A DNA stretch of 64,000 nucleotides. Origin: Rallus limicola. Lineage: Eukaryota > Chordata > Aves > Gruiformes > Rallidae. Positions within the stretch are counted from its first letter, which is position 1, and each line of letters begins with the position of its first letter. The stretch spans positions 66,028,229-66,092,228 of the forward strand of contig JAKCOZ010000004.1 in NCBI GenBank assembly GCA_022605955.1. The letters run 5' to 3'. Shown piece by piece: positions 12,601 to 25,014 of this stretch. The notes beneath the pieces were generated by a model. That model saw only the letters and a list, made by a program, of their open reading frames with translations, made no database searches and had not been told where the DNA came from. Made by a program: the position numbers and the translations under genes.

Positions 12601-15600
12601 ATTAGTATAATTCCCCTGGTGTGCAATTTTTGTTTAATTACATGTCATAAGCGTGTTTCAAAAGTAGTACTTGGCTGACAAAAGATCAGTCATGACTGTT
12701 ACCACAAAACTCCAGGCATCTCACATGATACTGGAACATCAAGATTACTTTCTGTTATTGCAGTAAATACTAATGCAATTTGTTCATTGTTGCCTGAAAA
12801 CTACATAAAAAGGAGATAGAATCAGCTTTTGATTAAAAGAAAAAAAAAAAAAAATCAACCCTAACAGTATATGTTCCTTATCATTGTAACAAAAGAATAA
12901 CACAATAATAGACAAATAACCTGCAAATAAATTCCAGTGAAGCTCTGGTAACAGCAGAAACCCTACAGACAAACACACTTGAGGAAATGCCTCCCCATCT
13001 GCTTGAGGTTTTGTGTTAGAACCAAAAAGGTGCAGAAAAATGTCTTCAAGACTTCCTTTTAAATTTATAAGGATCAATAACTTTAATCTAGGACAAAATA
13101 TATGACAAGCTTTTACCTAAAATTTGAACTCACTTTTTTTTCCCGAGCTGTGGAACTGAAAATAGCTTCAAACATAGACTCAGAGATACTCTTGCATTAA
13201 TCCCATTAATTAAAATCTTAAAAACACCATGTTTCACCAGGCTTGGAGAATGAGATTAAATAATTGTCAAGTAATACATCGAATACAATTACAGCAACCT
13301 CGTGAAATCAATTTCTCCATTAAGTCACTGTACCGGCTTCCCCAGGCCACTCCAGTTAGATTTTAGAATTCTTTTCACTAACCTGGGGATAAAGATGAAT
13401 TGAATTTTTTTCCTAAACATTCTTCCCTGAAACAATGAAAACATGGGGTGCAGCACTGTTCATAAGTGAGATGCCCGGGTCCTCAAAAGTAGGAGTGCCC
13501 TAGCTTTGCTGCAGATATGAGGACAGTTTAAAGACTGCCATGCAAAAAGCAGTGAATAACCTTGGTCCCTGCACTAAACCTGGGCTGGTGATTAAGCCCT
13601 GGCAGGTCATGACACCAGAGAGGCGCAGCATCCCGGCAAGGTGCTGTCCCCCTGTGCCCTCCCAGCGTGGCAGTGCTGCCCCATCCCCTTTGCTTGCAGC
13701 AGGGACAGGTTCCCACCAGCCTAAGCAGGGAGTGAACGCTGTGTCCTTCCCTATGTATTGCCTCCAGGGTGGCATCCACTGCAGTGGCTCATGCTGGGGA
13801 ATGGGTTCCCCCCAAGAGATGAGGCAGGCTGCTTGTCAGCCACTGCCTGGACCTGCTCCTTTTAAGTCAGGAGATGTCCCCTCTCAACCGGGTTTGGCAG
13901 GTGCGATTTAGGAGGAACAGATTAAAGGAATCAGTAGACACAAAACAGAAGTCGTTTATTTCTACCTAACAAATATGGTCATTGGGTTGGTTTCTTTCAA
14001 GTAGAATCTGCTGGGCAGAAATGCAACATAATAGAGTATTTTACAATCATACTGGTATAAAAAAGGAACCCCAAGGCAGAACATAACTTAATTAACTCTA
14101 TTGCAGGAAATTATGATTATCAGAACTCATTGAAGTTAGACCAGTGTGTAATCATCTACATCTTTTAGAAAATATATGCTACTTTAACTTCGATGAACTT
14201 GATTCAATAGCACACCGTCTGAATAGGTTCTCATTTGTGAGTATTCATTATGTATTCAGAGAGCTTTTGGTACAAGATAAATTCCCAGGGCTGTAGATCC
14301 AGACCCCTGCTAGACTTTTAATAATGTTACCACAAAGGCGAGATGTTTGTCATGGCTTTCTTCCTGTATCTATGTCTTAAAGGAGAGACTGGAAAGATTT
14401 TATGCTGCCTTTAATAGCAATGGTGCCAAATGGTAAACTGGAAAAACAAATATTCAAGAATCTATAGATATTTTTTAAAAATATAAGTTGGGTGACCTTT
14501 TTTTGCCCCAGTGGATTTCTAAGCCTAAGAGTAGGCCTCTAGAAAGGGAAAGAGAAAATTAAATTGCCAGATTACATCAACATCCATTCATGAATATAGG
14601 TAGCCAAAAAATGAAAAGCTGACCCACAAGGCCCTTTCAGTAGATTCTTGTAAGGTTGGGTGTAAATATCCATACATAAATATCCACAGAAATAAATAAA
14701 CAAATACATACTGCTGAATATTACATCGGGGCCAAAACTGAGTCTTTAAAGAGTCCATTATGTGCACTAATTGATAGATACGAAATAGCTTAAACGCATT
14801 TTGGTTAAAAGTTATTAACAGCTATGGATTAAGTTACCTGAGATATAAAATGTAAAAAAAAAAAATGTATAGTAATATAAATGTTTATTTTCTTTTAAAT
14901 AAAAGTTAGTTAAAAAATCATAAGTTAGTTCTAGTTTAATTTCTGAGACAATGGAAGCAGAATTTGACCCAAAAATCTGTGTGGGAGTGAAGCAAAACCA
15001 ATTACTTTATAAATTGATGTATATTTGCAAAGGTCCTGTCAGTATGAATACACAGTCTGCAATCTACTTCATAATTACAACATGTAAACAAAACAAGTAT
15101 CACACCTGTTATTAAAACATAGTAATTAACCTGACACGGTAGATTATTTTATTGCTACACAAAGGCATAGTTTATGAGTAATTGTAGTGTAATTGTACTG
15201 TAGGTAAGAGTAACTCCATAAATTAATAACTTTATTTTCATGACGTGACACATGAAAATAATTTCAGCCACCTCAGACTAAAAAGCTACCAAATGCGGGG
15301 GCGGGGCAGGGGGGAAGTCCAAGATTATTTTAGTCTTTTAACAACATATTTATCAACTTCATTGTTTCTTGTCAGTGCTCTGTCTAGTTCTAATAAATGT
15401 TTTGTAGCATGGGACAAGCATTGGGATATAATGCAAAGAGAATAGCTCCCTGGAGGAAAGTTTGAGACGGGGCCAATTGCCAACAAGAGGGTCCAGGTCT
15501 GAATAAAAAGGGTGAAATCCTGGTCCGATTGACATTAATGGCATCCTCCCAATTATTTTAATATGGCAAGATTTCAACCCTGGGGAGAGGGAACAATCAC

Positions 15601-16599
15601 TATCAATGCAGGGAAAGATACACTTTACTGCCCATTTTATCCCACTACTCTTTTTAAAAGAGATAATATTATTTATTCCTTGTGAGGTCTCCTCAGCACC
15701 ACAGCTTTTTGCTGCATTCTTGAAAAGTAGGAGTTCAAAAACAGGACAAATATTGTGCACCTTCTGCAGTTATTTTCCTTTCCCAAAACCTTTCACCAAA
15801 AAGGGCGCTGAACCCAAAAGGACTGCAGCAGGCAACGGATTATTTCATACGGTTCAGGGTTTTTTTTGCTTTTTCAATCGATAAACCGGTTTCAGATCAT
15901 CTGATGTCAACTGTAAGCAGCATCTCTTTTTTTGTTGTTTGGTTGGTTGGTTGGTTGGCTTTGCTGGAGGCTAGTCCTAAGGACCTGGCTCTATAACAGC
16001 ATCTCGCGCTCAGAAAGAGGCTCTCAGGCCTGTTGTGGCACCGGCATCTGCTTTGTGTGCGGGGATGTGCAGAGAAGCTTAAGTAAGTGTGGGAAAACAG
16101 CAACTGCAGATCAGGATTTGCCATAAGGCAAGACCTAACACATAGCGCTTTCTGGTTCACCACAAACAGATGGAAAAAAACACATAATAGGCTCTGGCTA
16201 AAAGTCTTCTGTTCTATTATCTTTCTTATGAATATACCACTGAGAAATTAGCAAAGTTTTTCAGGACCACGAGAACACTCACAGAGAAAGTGGCTGCATA
16301 ATTGCAAAGCCTTTTACTGTTAACGATTTTCATACAGATATGGGAGGCGTGATGATTAAAGGAATATATATGTCCAGTGTAGCTCACAATGAACACATTC
16401 ATTTTTACAAGCCACAATTTTTGAGCAACATGGTAATCTTTGACAACACAAAGGAAAATTAGGCTGGTCACATTCACATCCTGAGACCTGAAGTGTAAGG
16501 GGGGGGAAGGGATCCTTCTGTAGAAAAAAATCCTCCATCACCACTTTTTTTTCCTTTTTTTTTTCCCCATATGACCCTATAGGGTGGTGAGAAGAGAAA
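9611..16599. other. Intergenic DNA, no gene seen
   Basis: Mostly AT-rich unique sequence with short frames only. A GC-richer patch at about 13,500-13,910 has overlapping frames on both strands but no recognisable protein. Poly-A of 17 at about 12,838-12,854. A (GGTT)n patch lies at about 15,942-15,958. Confidence 0.6.
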
Positions 16600-16745
16600 T
16601 GAGTAACAGGGAGAGACTAGGTCTGTGGAAGAGGCTAGGTCTATACCCCTGACTGTTCAGTAGAGGCTAGGTCTGTACCTCTGATAGGCTCAGGTAAAGG
16701 CCCTGCAGATACAGGGGACGGTATATAAGCCTCTTCTTACCAGTT
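16600..16745 (+). promoter_or_regulatory. Promoter-like segment: three direct repeats and a TATA box
   Basis: Three copies of a GAGRCTAGGTCTRT word at about 16,612, 16,631 and 16,663 precede GGTATATAAGCC at 16,719-16,730. Repeats upstream of a TATA box resemble a retroviral LTR U3, but no LTR ends were found. A promoter function is inferred. Confidence 0.3.
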
Positions 16746-19574
16746 GGGGCTTTTCCTTGTGTAGTTTCATTTGCTGAGATTGGTAGGAGAAGCTCTTGGA
16801 TTTACAGTCTCCCATGGGCACTGCATGCTGACAGGCTTTGGGAGGTTATGGGTGTGAATGAGCCGAGTTTTCCCTTCTCTAAATTGGTCAGGGTGGATAG
16901 GTTTACCAGTTTGTTCCTCTGTGGACACATGGCACTTTGAGAGTCTGGCGGGTATCAGATAAGAAACATGTTCAGAGAGGCTACAATGTAAGTGGTGTCC
17001 CCCAAAACGATGATTACATGTAGGAGACAAGTTCCTTTTAGCTCCCACAACATAGAGATTAAATTTACAGGGGCACTAATAATGAATTAAAATGATAGAG
17101 GGACTTAAAATTGAAGAATGCAATTTGGCATCTTGGCACGGTTGCAGCTACCTCAGGCAGAGCTACCTAGGCAGGTGTTGCCCCCACACTCCCCTCCAGC
17201 ATTATACCCCCTCTCTCTGGGAAACCCTATCATGTCAGAGTCAGCAGGTGACCCCCACATGCTGCCACAAAGTAGGATGACCTCTGGCAAAGCTTTCTAC
17301 CTATTTTCTGTGAAGTTTAACCAGTTTACTGGCTGTGTACAAATGTGTCTTCCCCTTCCTTGCTAGCAGGAAGGCCTGCCACACCCTGTCTGTCTGCTAG
17401 TGGCAAGCAGGAGTCCTCCATGACACCGTCTGACAAGGACCTCTTCTTCAGGTGCTGAGAACTGAGCCTGCTGAGCCACTATGGACTGCCTTGGACTGCC
17501 TTGGACAACACCTCGCACCCTTCTTTAAAGCACATGCTTAAACAGCCTTGGTAATTATTTGTTCTCTTTCTTCTAGAGGTACCCTGCCTTCAGTTTGCAA
17601 TAGGGTACTCGGGATAGCACCCTTGTCTTCCCCAGGTGTGCTACCCCTTGTCCCCAGGTGTGGATGCAAGGCACATTCACTCCCAAGGAAAACCTGTGTT
17701 GTGTGCTGTAACACTAATACATATCCAAAATAACAATCAGGTCAAAGCATTTTCCATCATTTTGTCTTTCCTTGTTTGTTTGGAGAAATCAAACACGCAT
17801 CAGTGCTTCCATATGGACAGATGAAGATCCTCAACATCCTTCCTCTTAGATCCGTCTGCAACTACAATAAGACTTTTGCCTCCAGAGGAGTTTTTATCAC
17901 TTTGTACAAGTGGGAAAGGGGGCACAGTTTGGCCCATTACCACTTCCTCAGAACTTTGGTGAAAATAACCATCTTTCACTGGCAAGCTGGCCTCCAGAGA
18001 CAGTCATAGAGGAGCAGGGAAGATGTCTGCCTATTTATCCTGGTGTCTAGCAAGAGAATACAGACCAAAAGAAAGTTAAAATAAAGATGCCAAATGGCAA
18101 CTGTTCACTTTATTCATGTACGTGCTTATTGTACAGCTCTGGAAGCAATTAAAGCAAACCTGTCATGGGAGTGCTGCAGTTGTGGCCTAACTCGCTGCCA
18201 AGTGGTGGAAGGAACAGCAATGGTTGAGCAATCTACTGCTGAGCTACAGAAAGCACTGGGTTTGGCAAGCTTTTGCCTGAGGAAAGGTCTGACAAGCAGA
18301 TGGAGAGATGGACTAAGGCTCTGACTTGCTGTTAGCCAGCATGATGGCAGCAGCCCCATTCAGTGTGCTGTCTAGCTGCTGGCAAGAGCTTTAGAAGTCA
18401 CCCTACAACTCAGCCAATGCTGCACAAGTGACCACCAAGGGAGTTAAGCTCTTATGGCTTCAGAATGTTGAAGCCCGACAGTAAGGAGCACTGGGTATCT
18501 AATAGCAGGCCATGCCCAACCAAAAAGGCTGGGTGGAAGAAGAGAAAATAGGAACTTCAAGGGTCTGACCTAGAGGGATAGAAGAGGAACTCCATGAAAG
18601 TCAGAGTTAAAACCAGCCCTCATCCCAGCATCCCAGGACAGGCAGCCCATGAGGCTAACAGAAAGAAAGAGTTGTGGATTCAGCCACCCACTACCCTAGA
18701 GCATAGGCATTGCTCATGGTACAGGCACAGCTGGTGACACAAGTACAGCTGGTGTCATGGGCACAGCTGGCCTCCCAGCCCAGCCCCACACAGCACAGCT
18801 GGCTGGCAACTGCCACCATCCAGCCAAGAGGAAGGCTCACACTCCAAGCTCTGCAAGCTGCACCCTCTGCCCTCTCACCTCAGAGCTGTTGAGATAACTC
18901 CTGTCAGCATCAGGGCTGATGAGTGCCATGCAAGGCAGAGTCCTATGGTTGGCACCTTTCATGGAAACAAGCAGCGTGCTTTTACTACAGTGAGTATTGC
19001 ATCAGAGGAAACAGAAGTCTTAGTTACAAACCTTGTACCATTTTACAATACCTGCACTATTTTTCTATTTTGATGAAACAGATTCCGGAATTATTACACA
19101 TTAATCCAGAACCCTTGTACATTTTGTTGCTGTGTGAAGAGTATCCACAGGAATGTTCTTACATTAAATTATTTTGTGTAATTGTACACATCTAAGCAGT
19201 TTGTTTGGTCTTGATCTTTAGAGGTTAATTACATATTAGCATAAAATGAATTAGCTTTTGGTTAGCTACTAATACATTAAATTATTGCTGTGGGTTTCCA
19301 AATAATTGCATGAAGCATAGACAAAGCCATCTACAAGAAAAAGTTGTCCTATAGTATTGTAACCCAGTTCTTTCTGGACCATGCAAGAGACTCATAAGGT
19401 CTTCTGATTTCTGATATTTCCTCTCTATGTTCTTTGATTATATGCACTTACAAAGAGAGCACATAAAGAGAAACTTCTTGAAATACTATAAATTACAAGT
19501 CTAAAAATGCAGGCCAGGAAAAAAATTATATCTATTTCTACAATTCCTGAATTTCCTTAATCCCTCATCTCCCA
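16746..19574. other. Intergenic DNA, possible old repeat, no gene seen
   Basis: Unique or unrecognised sequence. It contains an imperfect short tandem array of a RCACAGCTGG-type word at about 18,716-18,775 and a direct 12-bp duplication near 17,483-17,506. No coding support. Confidence 0.5.
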
Positions 19575-20380
19575 GAAGACTGATGGGCAGAGGCCAATGG
19601 GATGAAGTTCAACATGGCAAAGTGTTGGGTCCTGCACTTTGGTCATAATAACCCCAGACAACGCTACAGTGTTGGGTCTGGGTGGCTGGAAAGCTGAACA
19701 AAGGAAAAGAATCTGGGGGGTGTTGGTTGACACTCGCCTGAATATGAGCCAGCACTGTAGTCAGGTGGCCAGGAAGGCCAACAGCATCCTGGCCTGTATC
19801 AGGAATAGCGTAGCCAGCAGAACCAGGGAGGTGATCATCTCCCTGTAATCAGCTCTGGTGACACCTCACTTTGAATACTGTGTTCAGTTTTGGGCCCCTC
19901 ACTATAAGAAAGGCATCAAGGCTCTGGAGCGTGTCCATTGAAGGGCGACAAAACTGGTGAAGGGTCTGGAGCACAAGTCTTAAAAGGAGCAGCTGAGGGA
20001 ACAGGAACTGTTTAGCCTGGAGAATAGGAGACTCAGGGGAGACCTTATTGCTCTCTACAACTACCTGAAAGAAGGTTGTGGTGAGCTGGGGGCCAGCCTC
20101 TTCTCGCAGATAAGTACCAATAAGACAAGAGAGAATGGCTGCTAGTTGTGCCAGGGAAGGTTTGGGTTAGAAATTAGGATAAATTTCTTCTCAGAAGGAG
20201 TGGTTGAGCATTGGAACGGGTTTTCCAAGGAGGTGGTAGAGTCACCGTCCTTCATGGTGTTCAAGAAAAGGTTGGATGAGGTACTTAGGGACATGGTTTA
20301 GTTAGTAATATAGGTAGTAGGGGTATGGTTGGACTAGATTATCTTGGAGGTCTTTTCCAACCTTAATGATTCTGTGATTC
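19575..20380 (+). mobile_element. CR1 LINE 3' fragment
   Basis: Starts within the reverse transcriptase C-terminus and runs to the typical 3' end (ATTCTGTGATTC at 20369-20380). Translation gives CR1 words such as [18 protein letters not shown], and [23 protein letters not shown] text further on. Stops (for example TAA at about 19,846) and frame breaks show it is dead. 5' truncation is normal for CR1. Confidence 0.9.
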
Positions 20381-20999
20381 GGTAACAGAGTCTAATGAAA
20401 ATTGTTGCAGTTTGGTGTAGCTGTGCTGCTGAAGTGGCTTTTGCAAAGCAGCAGTTACAGTTTTCTGCGAATTCCAGACAGTAAACATCAGCCAATTCAA
20501 GGCCAAAGTTACCCCTTACCAATCAGAGATGGATTTATAGAGCCTCTGTGAATCACATACAGGAGAAAAAAAACTGCTGTCAGGCGCACTTTGCCACCAG
20601 AATGGAGAGTGGGAAAATGTGACCAGCTGCACTGATACTAAGGCCAGGCCCAAAGGAGATGGGGGGGGGGAAAGAATGTGGAAAGAAAGTTTCCCCTGCA
20701 GCTCCTGGTGAAGACCATGGTGAAACGGGTTGTCCCCTCACAGCCCATGGATGAGGACAAGGAGCAGAGACATCTACACCCTGTGAAGATTGATCCACGC
20801 CTCAGCAGGTTTGCCGGGGGACTTGTGATTTTGTGGGGAGCCAGGCCGGGGGAGCCCAGGCCCAAATGTCAGAACCCGGATGGAAGGGAGTCCTGCTGAG
20901 AGGCCTGTGGTGAGGAGATGACTCCCCAATGGAGAGGACTCACGCTGCAGAAGTTCGTGGGTACGACTCTTGCATGGGTGGGACCCCATGCCATAAGGG

Positions 21000-21001
<2 letters not shown>

Positions 21002-21045
<44 letters not shown>
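21002..21045 (+). repeat. (GT)22 microsatellite inside the solo LTR
   Basis: Uninterrupted dinucleotide repeat, (CA)22 on the LTR strand. Confidence 0.98.
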
Positions 21046-21048
<3 letters not shown>

Positions 21049-21059
21049 GCCCCCCCCCC

Positions 21060-21365
21060 TCCCCACCTGAGACGGAAGGCAACTCGGGGTGGAACGGACT
21101 GAAAACCCCCATTCCCTGCCCCTCCTGGTGCTGCAATGGGAGGGAAGAAGGGAGCGAAATTGATGATTAAAGTCAAATGTGCAAAGAGGCGAGGGGTGGG
21201 GGGAAGTAGAAGTGTTAAGATCTGGGGAAGGAAAGCAGCTTGTACCGCCAGAACCCCACTTCCCATTCCCTGCCCCTCCCCACGCCATGTTGGCGGGAAG
21301 AAGGGAGTAAAATTGTGATGAGGCTTAAGTTTGCTAAGAAGGGGAGGGGTGGGGGGAAGGCGCTT
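21060..21365 (-). repeat. Internal tandem duplication within the LTR
   Basis: Two diverged copies of about 150 bp, sharing words such as CCATTCCCTGCCCCTCC, GGGAAGAAGGGAG, AAATTG and GGGGTGGGGGGAAG, lie side by side (about 21,105-21,205 and 21,255-21,360). The LTR U3-like part has been duplicated in this family or copy. Confidence 0.7.
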
Positions 21366-21624
21366 TAAGTCCTGTCCGCTTCTTACTTTTATCTTGTTCT
21401 GGTTCACTGGGTGTATTAGTTGTAGTAGTAGTAAATCACTTTTCTTTCCTCTATTCTGTGCTGAGTCTGTTTTGCCCATTGCACTAATTGGAGAGTGATC
21501 CCTCTGTCCTTATCTCAGGGCCTAAGCCTCCAAAAATATATTTTCTCCCCTTTTTGGCTGAAATGGGGAGTGAGCGAGTGGCTTGGTGGGCATTTGGCCT
21601 CTAGCCAAGGCCAAAACCACCACA

Positions 21625-23185
21625 AAAATAAATTATATACAGCATTGATTAAGCTGCAGTTATTAACTGAAATCCATTTAATGGGAAAAAATCTAACTTC
21701 TACTAAGCAGTTATACTTGCTTCAGCATGTGATAAATGGATGGGACTCTAAAACATAATCTTCTTTCTAAGATACAGCACTTCCAGCGTGCTGATTCCTG
21801 AATTTTAAGGTTTGTATTTGCCTGCATGCTCATTTTGCCTTAAAGGAGTATCAGCAAAGGATCTAAAGAGTCACCCTTCCTACTTGTCCTTTTACTTTGA
21901 CCTGTGTGGCAAATAAACAAAGCAAGGCCCTGAATTTGGCTGGCAGGTTTTCTAATGTGCAAGGTAGAACAGGGCCACTGTGGTACAGAGGTATGCATGA
22001 GGAAAATCTGCTCTATGGAGGCTCAAGGTAACACCTGTGAGTCTTTCATTTTACATATAAATGTCCTATTAAAATTCATTTGTAAGCATGAGACAAGTCT
22101 TTCAGTAAGTATAGAAAGAAGCATACATCTGAAACAATCAGTGGCATTGCTTCGTGGACTCTTCTCCCCATTCCTCCCAGCTGCAGGTTCATAAAGTCAA
22201 GCACCAGCTTCTTTGAGCAATTTCAAAGGAGCAGAAAACTGCCAGTGGCAGCCAGCTTTCCTGTACAAGCACAGAATTCTATGCAAGTATGTCTTGGGTT
22301 GCATTTCACAGTATAACACATTGCAAATCTCTTCTTCCATAGTAAATTTCCTACACCTGGTCATTGAATTTCAAAGAATAAAGACCTCCATGCTACCAGA
22401 AACACCACTTTTATTCATATGGCTGTAGAGATGGTAATGTTTTATATGAGCATCAGACTCGGTTCATTTTCAGTAACATCCTGTGACCACAAAAACCACA
22501 ATAGGAATTAAATAAATCTTACTTCAAAACAGGTGAAACAGAATTATCATCTATGAATTTAAAGCCTATTTGCCCCCCCCCCATCCAAAGCTTCTCTGAC
22601 ATCATCTACTCAGAAATGTCAAATGTTCTTTTGCAACTTACAACCTCTTTATGTCAATCATTAAAAATCATTCTTCCTTTTTATGTCTTCTGACTTTCAG
22701 CTTCAGCTTCCACTTAGATTATTAAAATCACATTTTGTAGAAGCATTTTCTCATGTCTTGTCATAATTAATCTCCTAGTGTAATACTCCAGTGAAAAGGT
22801 AAAAAAGTAATCTTTTACAGCATGTTTTTGTCTTGTTCCATTTAGAGGTAGCAACTTGGGCCTACATCTCGACAACTGGCCATTTTGAAGAAGACAGTTT
22901 GGCTGGAGTCATGTTTGTAAACTTGCAGTTCCCTGGCACAGCCTTGGAGCAGATTAATTTTTGTCTGTCAATAATGTTTTCCCCTATTATTAAGAAGAGC
23001 AAGCCAAAGAGAGACAAGGAATGATGATGGCATTGTGTTCAGTGTTTCTGACAGAAATCAGTGAGGTTTTTTTAATTTCCCTGTGGCTGTCAGAAAGTTT
23101 AGAAAATATTCTTCTGTTTCATCAGAAAGTAAGCTGGTCTGGGGCTCCTGAGCATTCCACCATTATGTTTTGACACATGATGTTA
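21625..23185. other. Intergenic DNA, no gene seen
   Basis: AT-rich unique sequence with short frames only. Confidence 0.6.
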
Positions 23186-23390
23186 AAAAGAGATTCTGTA
23201 CTATGAGGGTGGTGAGGCACTGGAACAGGTTTCCCACAGAGGCTGTAGAAGCCCCATCCCTGGAGGTGTTTAAGGCCTGGTTGGTGGACCTTTGGGCAAC
23301 CTGGTCTGGTGAAGGGTGTCCCTTCCCATGGCAGGGCAGTTGGATGTAGATGATCTTTGAAATCCCTTACAACCCAAAGTATTCTATGAT
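23186..23390 (+). mobile_element. CR1 LINE 3'-terminal fragment
   Basis: About 200 bp with the canonical CR1 tail words (GGTGGTGAGGCACTGGAACA, then CCTGGAGGTGTTTAAGGCC) and the end CCCAAAGTATTCTATGAT. Confidence 0.88.
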
Positions 23391-24457
23391 ATGCTGCTGA
23401 ACGACATTCAGGGTAGCATTAGTCATTCCTCATTTATTCCACCATGGCTGGCTGTTCTTACCAGGGCCACCTCTCCCACCAATCACTGCTTTGGCAAACA
23501 CCAGTGTTTCACCATGTATGAGAGGAGGTTTGGACACTGGCTGCCATTGGACCTCCCCTGCAAGAGTGCAATTTGAGATTCCATGGTGATCTCAAATTGA
23601 GAGACCACCAATTTCAACAATTTGATGCCACCACAGTTTTTGATTTCGTTTTTTTTTATTTTCAGCTTGGAACAAAGCTTTTACCTCTGTTTTACGTCAC
23701 CTGCTTACAGACCTTCTGCAAAACACAACCAAACTTCTGCCAGTATTCCTTCAATCATCATTAATTGTGACCATATTATACAATCTTTGCTATTTTTATA
23801 AGAACCAATATTAAATCCAAATCTGTTGCAGAAGAAATTAATGTTAATATTCTTTATTGTAAGCAAATATATTTTTACAGATCACATACAGGTGATGGAA
23901 ATCGAAACTGATGCAATGTAAGGTTTATCAGATGCCTATATCTACATGTGATTAGTACAATCACTGCATATATAACAGAACTAAATAAATAATAGAAAAG
24001 CTATTCATTGAGTACTAACAGGTACAGACCTGCCTGAATGTGCATATGGACTGCCTCTTGGATTTCCTTTTCAATCGCATGATAGAGAAATTAGTCTCCT
24101 ACAGACATATTATTATTTTATTCTCACAGTATTTCACCTGAGAGGTCTATGAACTTCTTGGCTTTCTTCACTATTAGTACATTTATTGTATTTTTATTTT
24201 ACTGAAGTGCCTACAAAAGTATGGGGAAAATAAAACAATTTTTTAAATTTTAAAAAAAGAAATAGTTACCAAAAGAATTACTCAGATATGTGTACAACTA
24301 CACTAAGGGGGAAATCATAAATTATATCTAACTTCTGCCTTCACCAAAAGTTTTTACATAAAAATATAGCTTCACTGTAGAGACAAATAGGATTTGAGAA
24401 AACAGTAGGTCATGGAGCTAAGAACTCCAGGATCATAAACAGGTCTTTTAATGCTTC
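23391..24457. other. Intergenic DNA, no gene seen
   Basis: AT-rich unique sequence. An inverted word pair around 23,570-23,600 (AATTTGAGAT / ATCTCAAATT) forms a short stem. Nothing else is supported. Confidence 0.55.
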
Positions 24458-25014
24458 TGTGCTGAATTTTCTCCACAGTACCTAGTATTAGTCTACATTT
24501 TGAATTTTTGTTGAAAACAATGTAGATGATTCAGGGATGTTTTCATTATCGCAAACCAGAGCTTACACAGAGGCAAAGCCTTTGCTGCTTCTCATCCCAC
24601 CCCACCAGCAAGAAGGCTGGGGATGCACAAGAAGTTGGGAGGGGACACAGCTGGGACAGCTGATCCCAACTAACCAAAGGGATATTCCATACCATATGAT
24701 GTCATGCTCAGCACATAAAGTTGATGTAAGAAGAAGAAAGGGAGGACATTTGGCATAATGGCATTTTTCTTCCCAAGTGACCTTTATGTGTGAGGGAGCC
24801 CTGCTTTCCTGGGGATGGCAGAACATCTGCCTGCCCATGGGAAGTGGGGAATGGATTCCTCATTTTGCTTTTGCTTTCCCTATTAAACTGCCATTATCTC
24901 AACCCACAAGTTTTCTCACTTTTACTATTCTGATGCTCTCTCCCACACCACCGTGGGGGAAATGATCAAGTGGCTGTGTGGGGCTCAGTTGCTGGCTGGG
25001 GTTTAACCACAACA
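24458..25014 (-). mobile_element. Solo LTR, ERVL-type (TGTTGTGG start family)
   Basis: The minus-strand LTR starts TGTTGTGGTTAAACCCC at 25014 and ends TTCAGCACA at 24458. Flanks GCTTC (24453-24457) and GTTTC (25015-25019) make a 5-bp duplication with one mismatch. It lacks about 20 bp expected near its 3' end. No internal region is present. Confidence 0.82.

Larger units (their letters stand above)
20403..21624 (-). mobile_element. Solo LTR of an avian ERVL-type endogenous retrovirus
   Basis: The minus-strand LTR begins TGTGGTGGTTTTGGCC at 21624 and ends GCAACA at 20403. It is flanked by a perfect 5-bp duplication AAAAT (20398-20402 and 21625-21629), the duplication length of ERVL elements. 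No internal retroviral genes are present, so it is the product of LTR-LTR recombination. It holds an internal near-duplicate unit and a (GT)22 tract, and it inserted 22 bp beyond a CR1 3' end. Confidence 0.85.
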
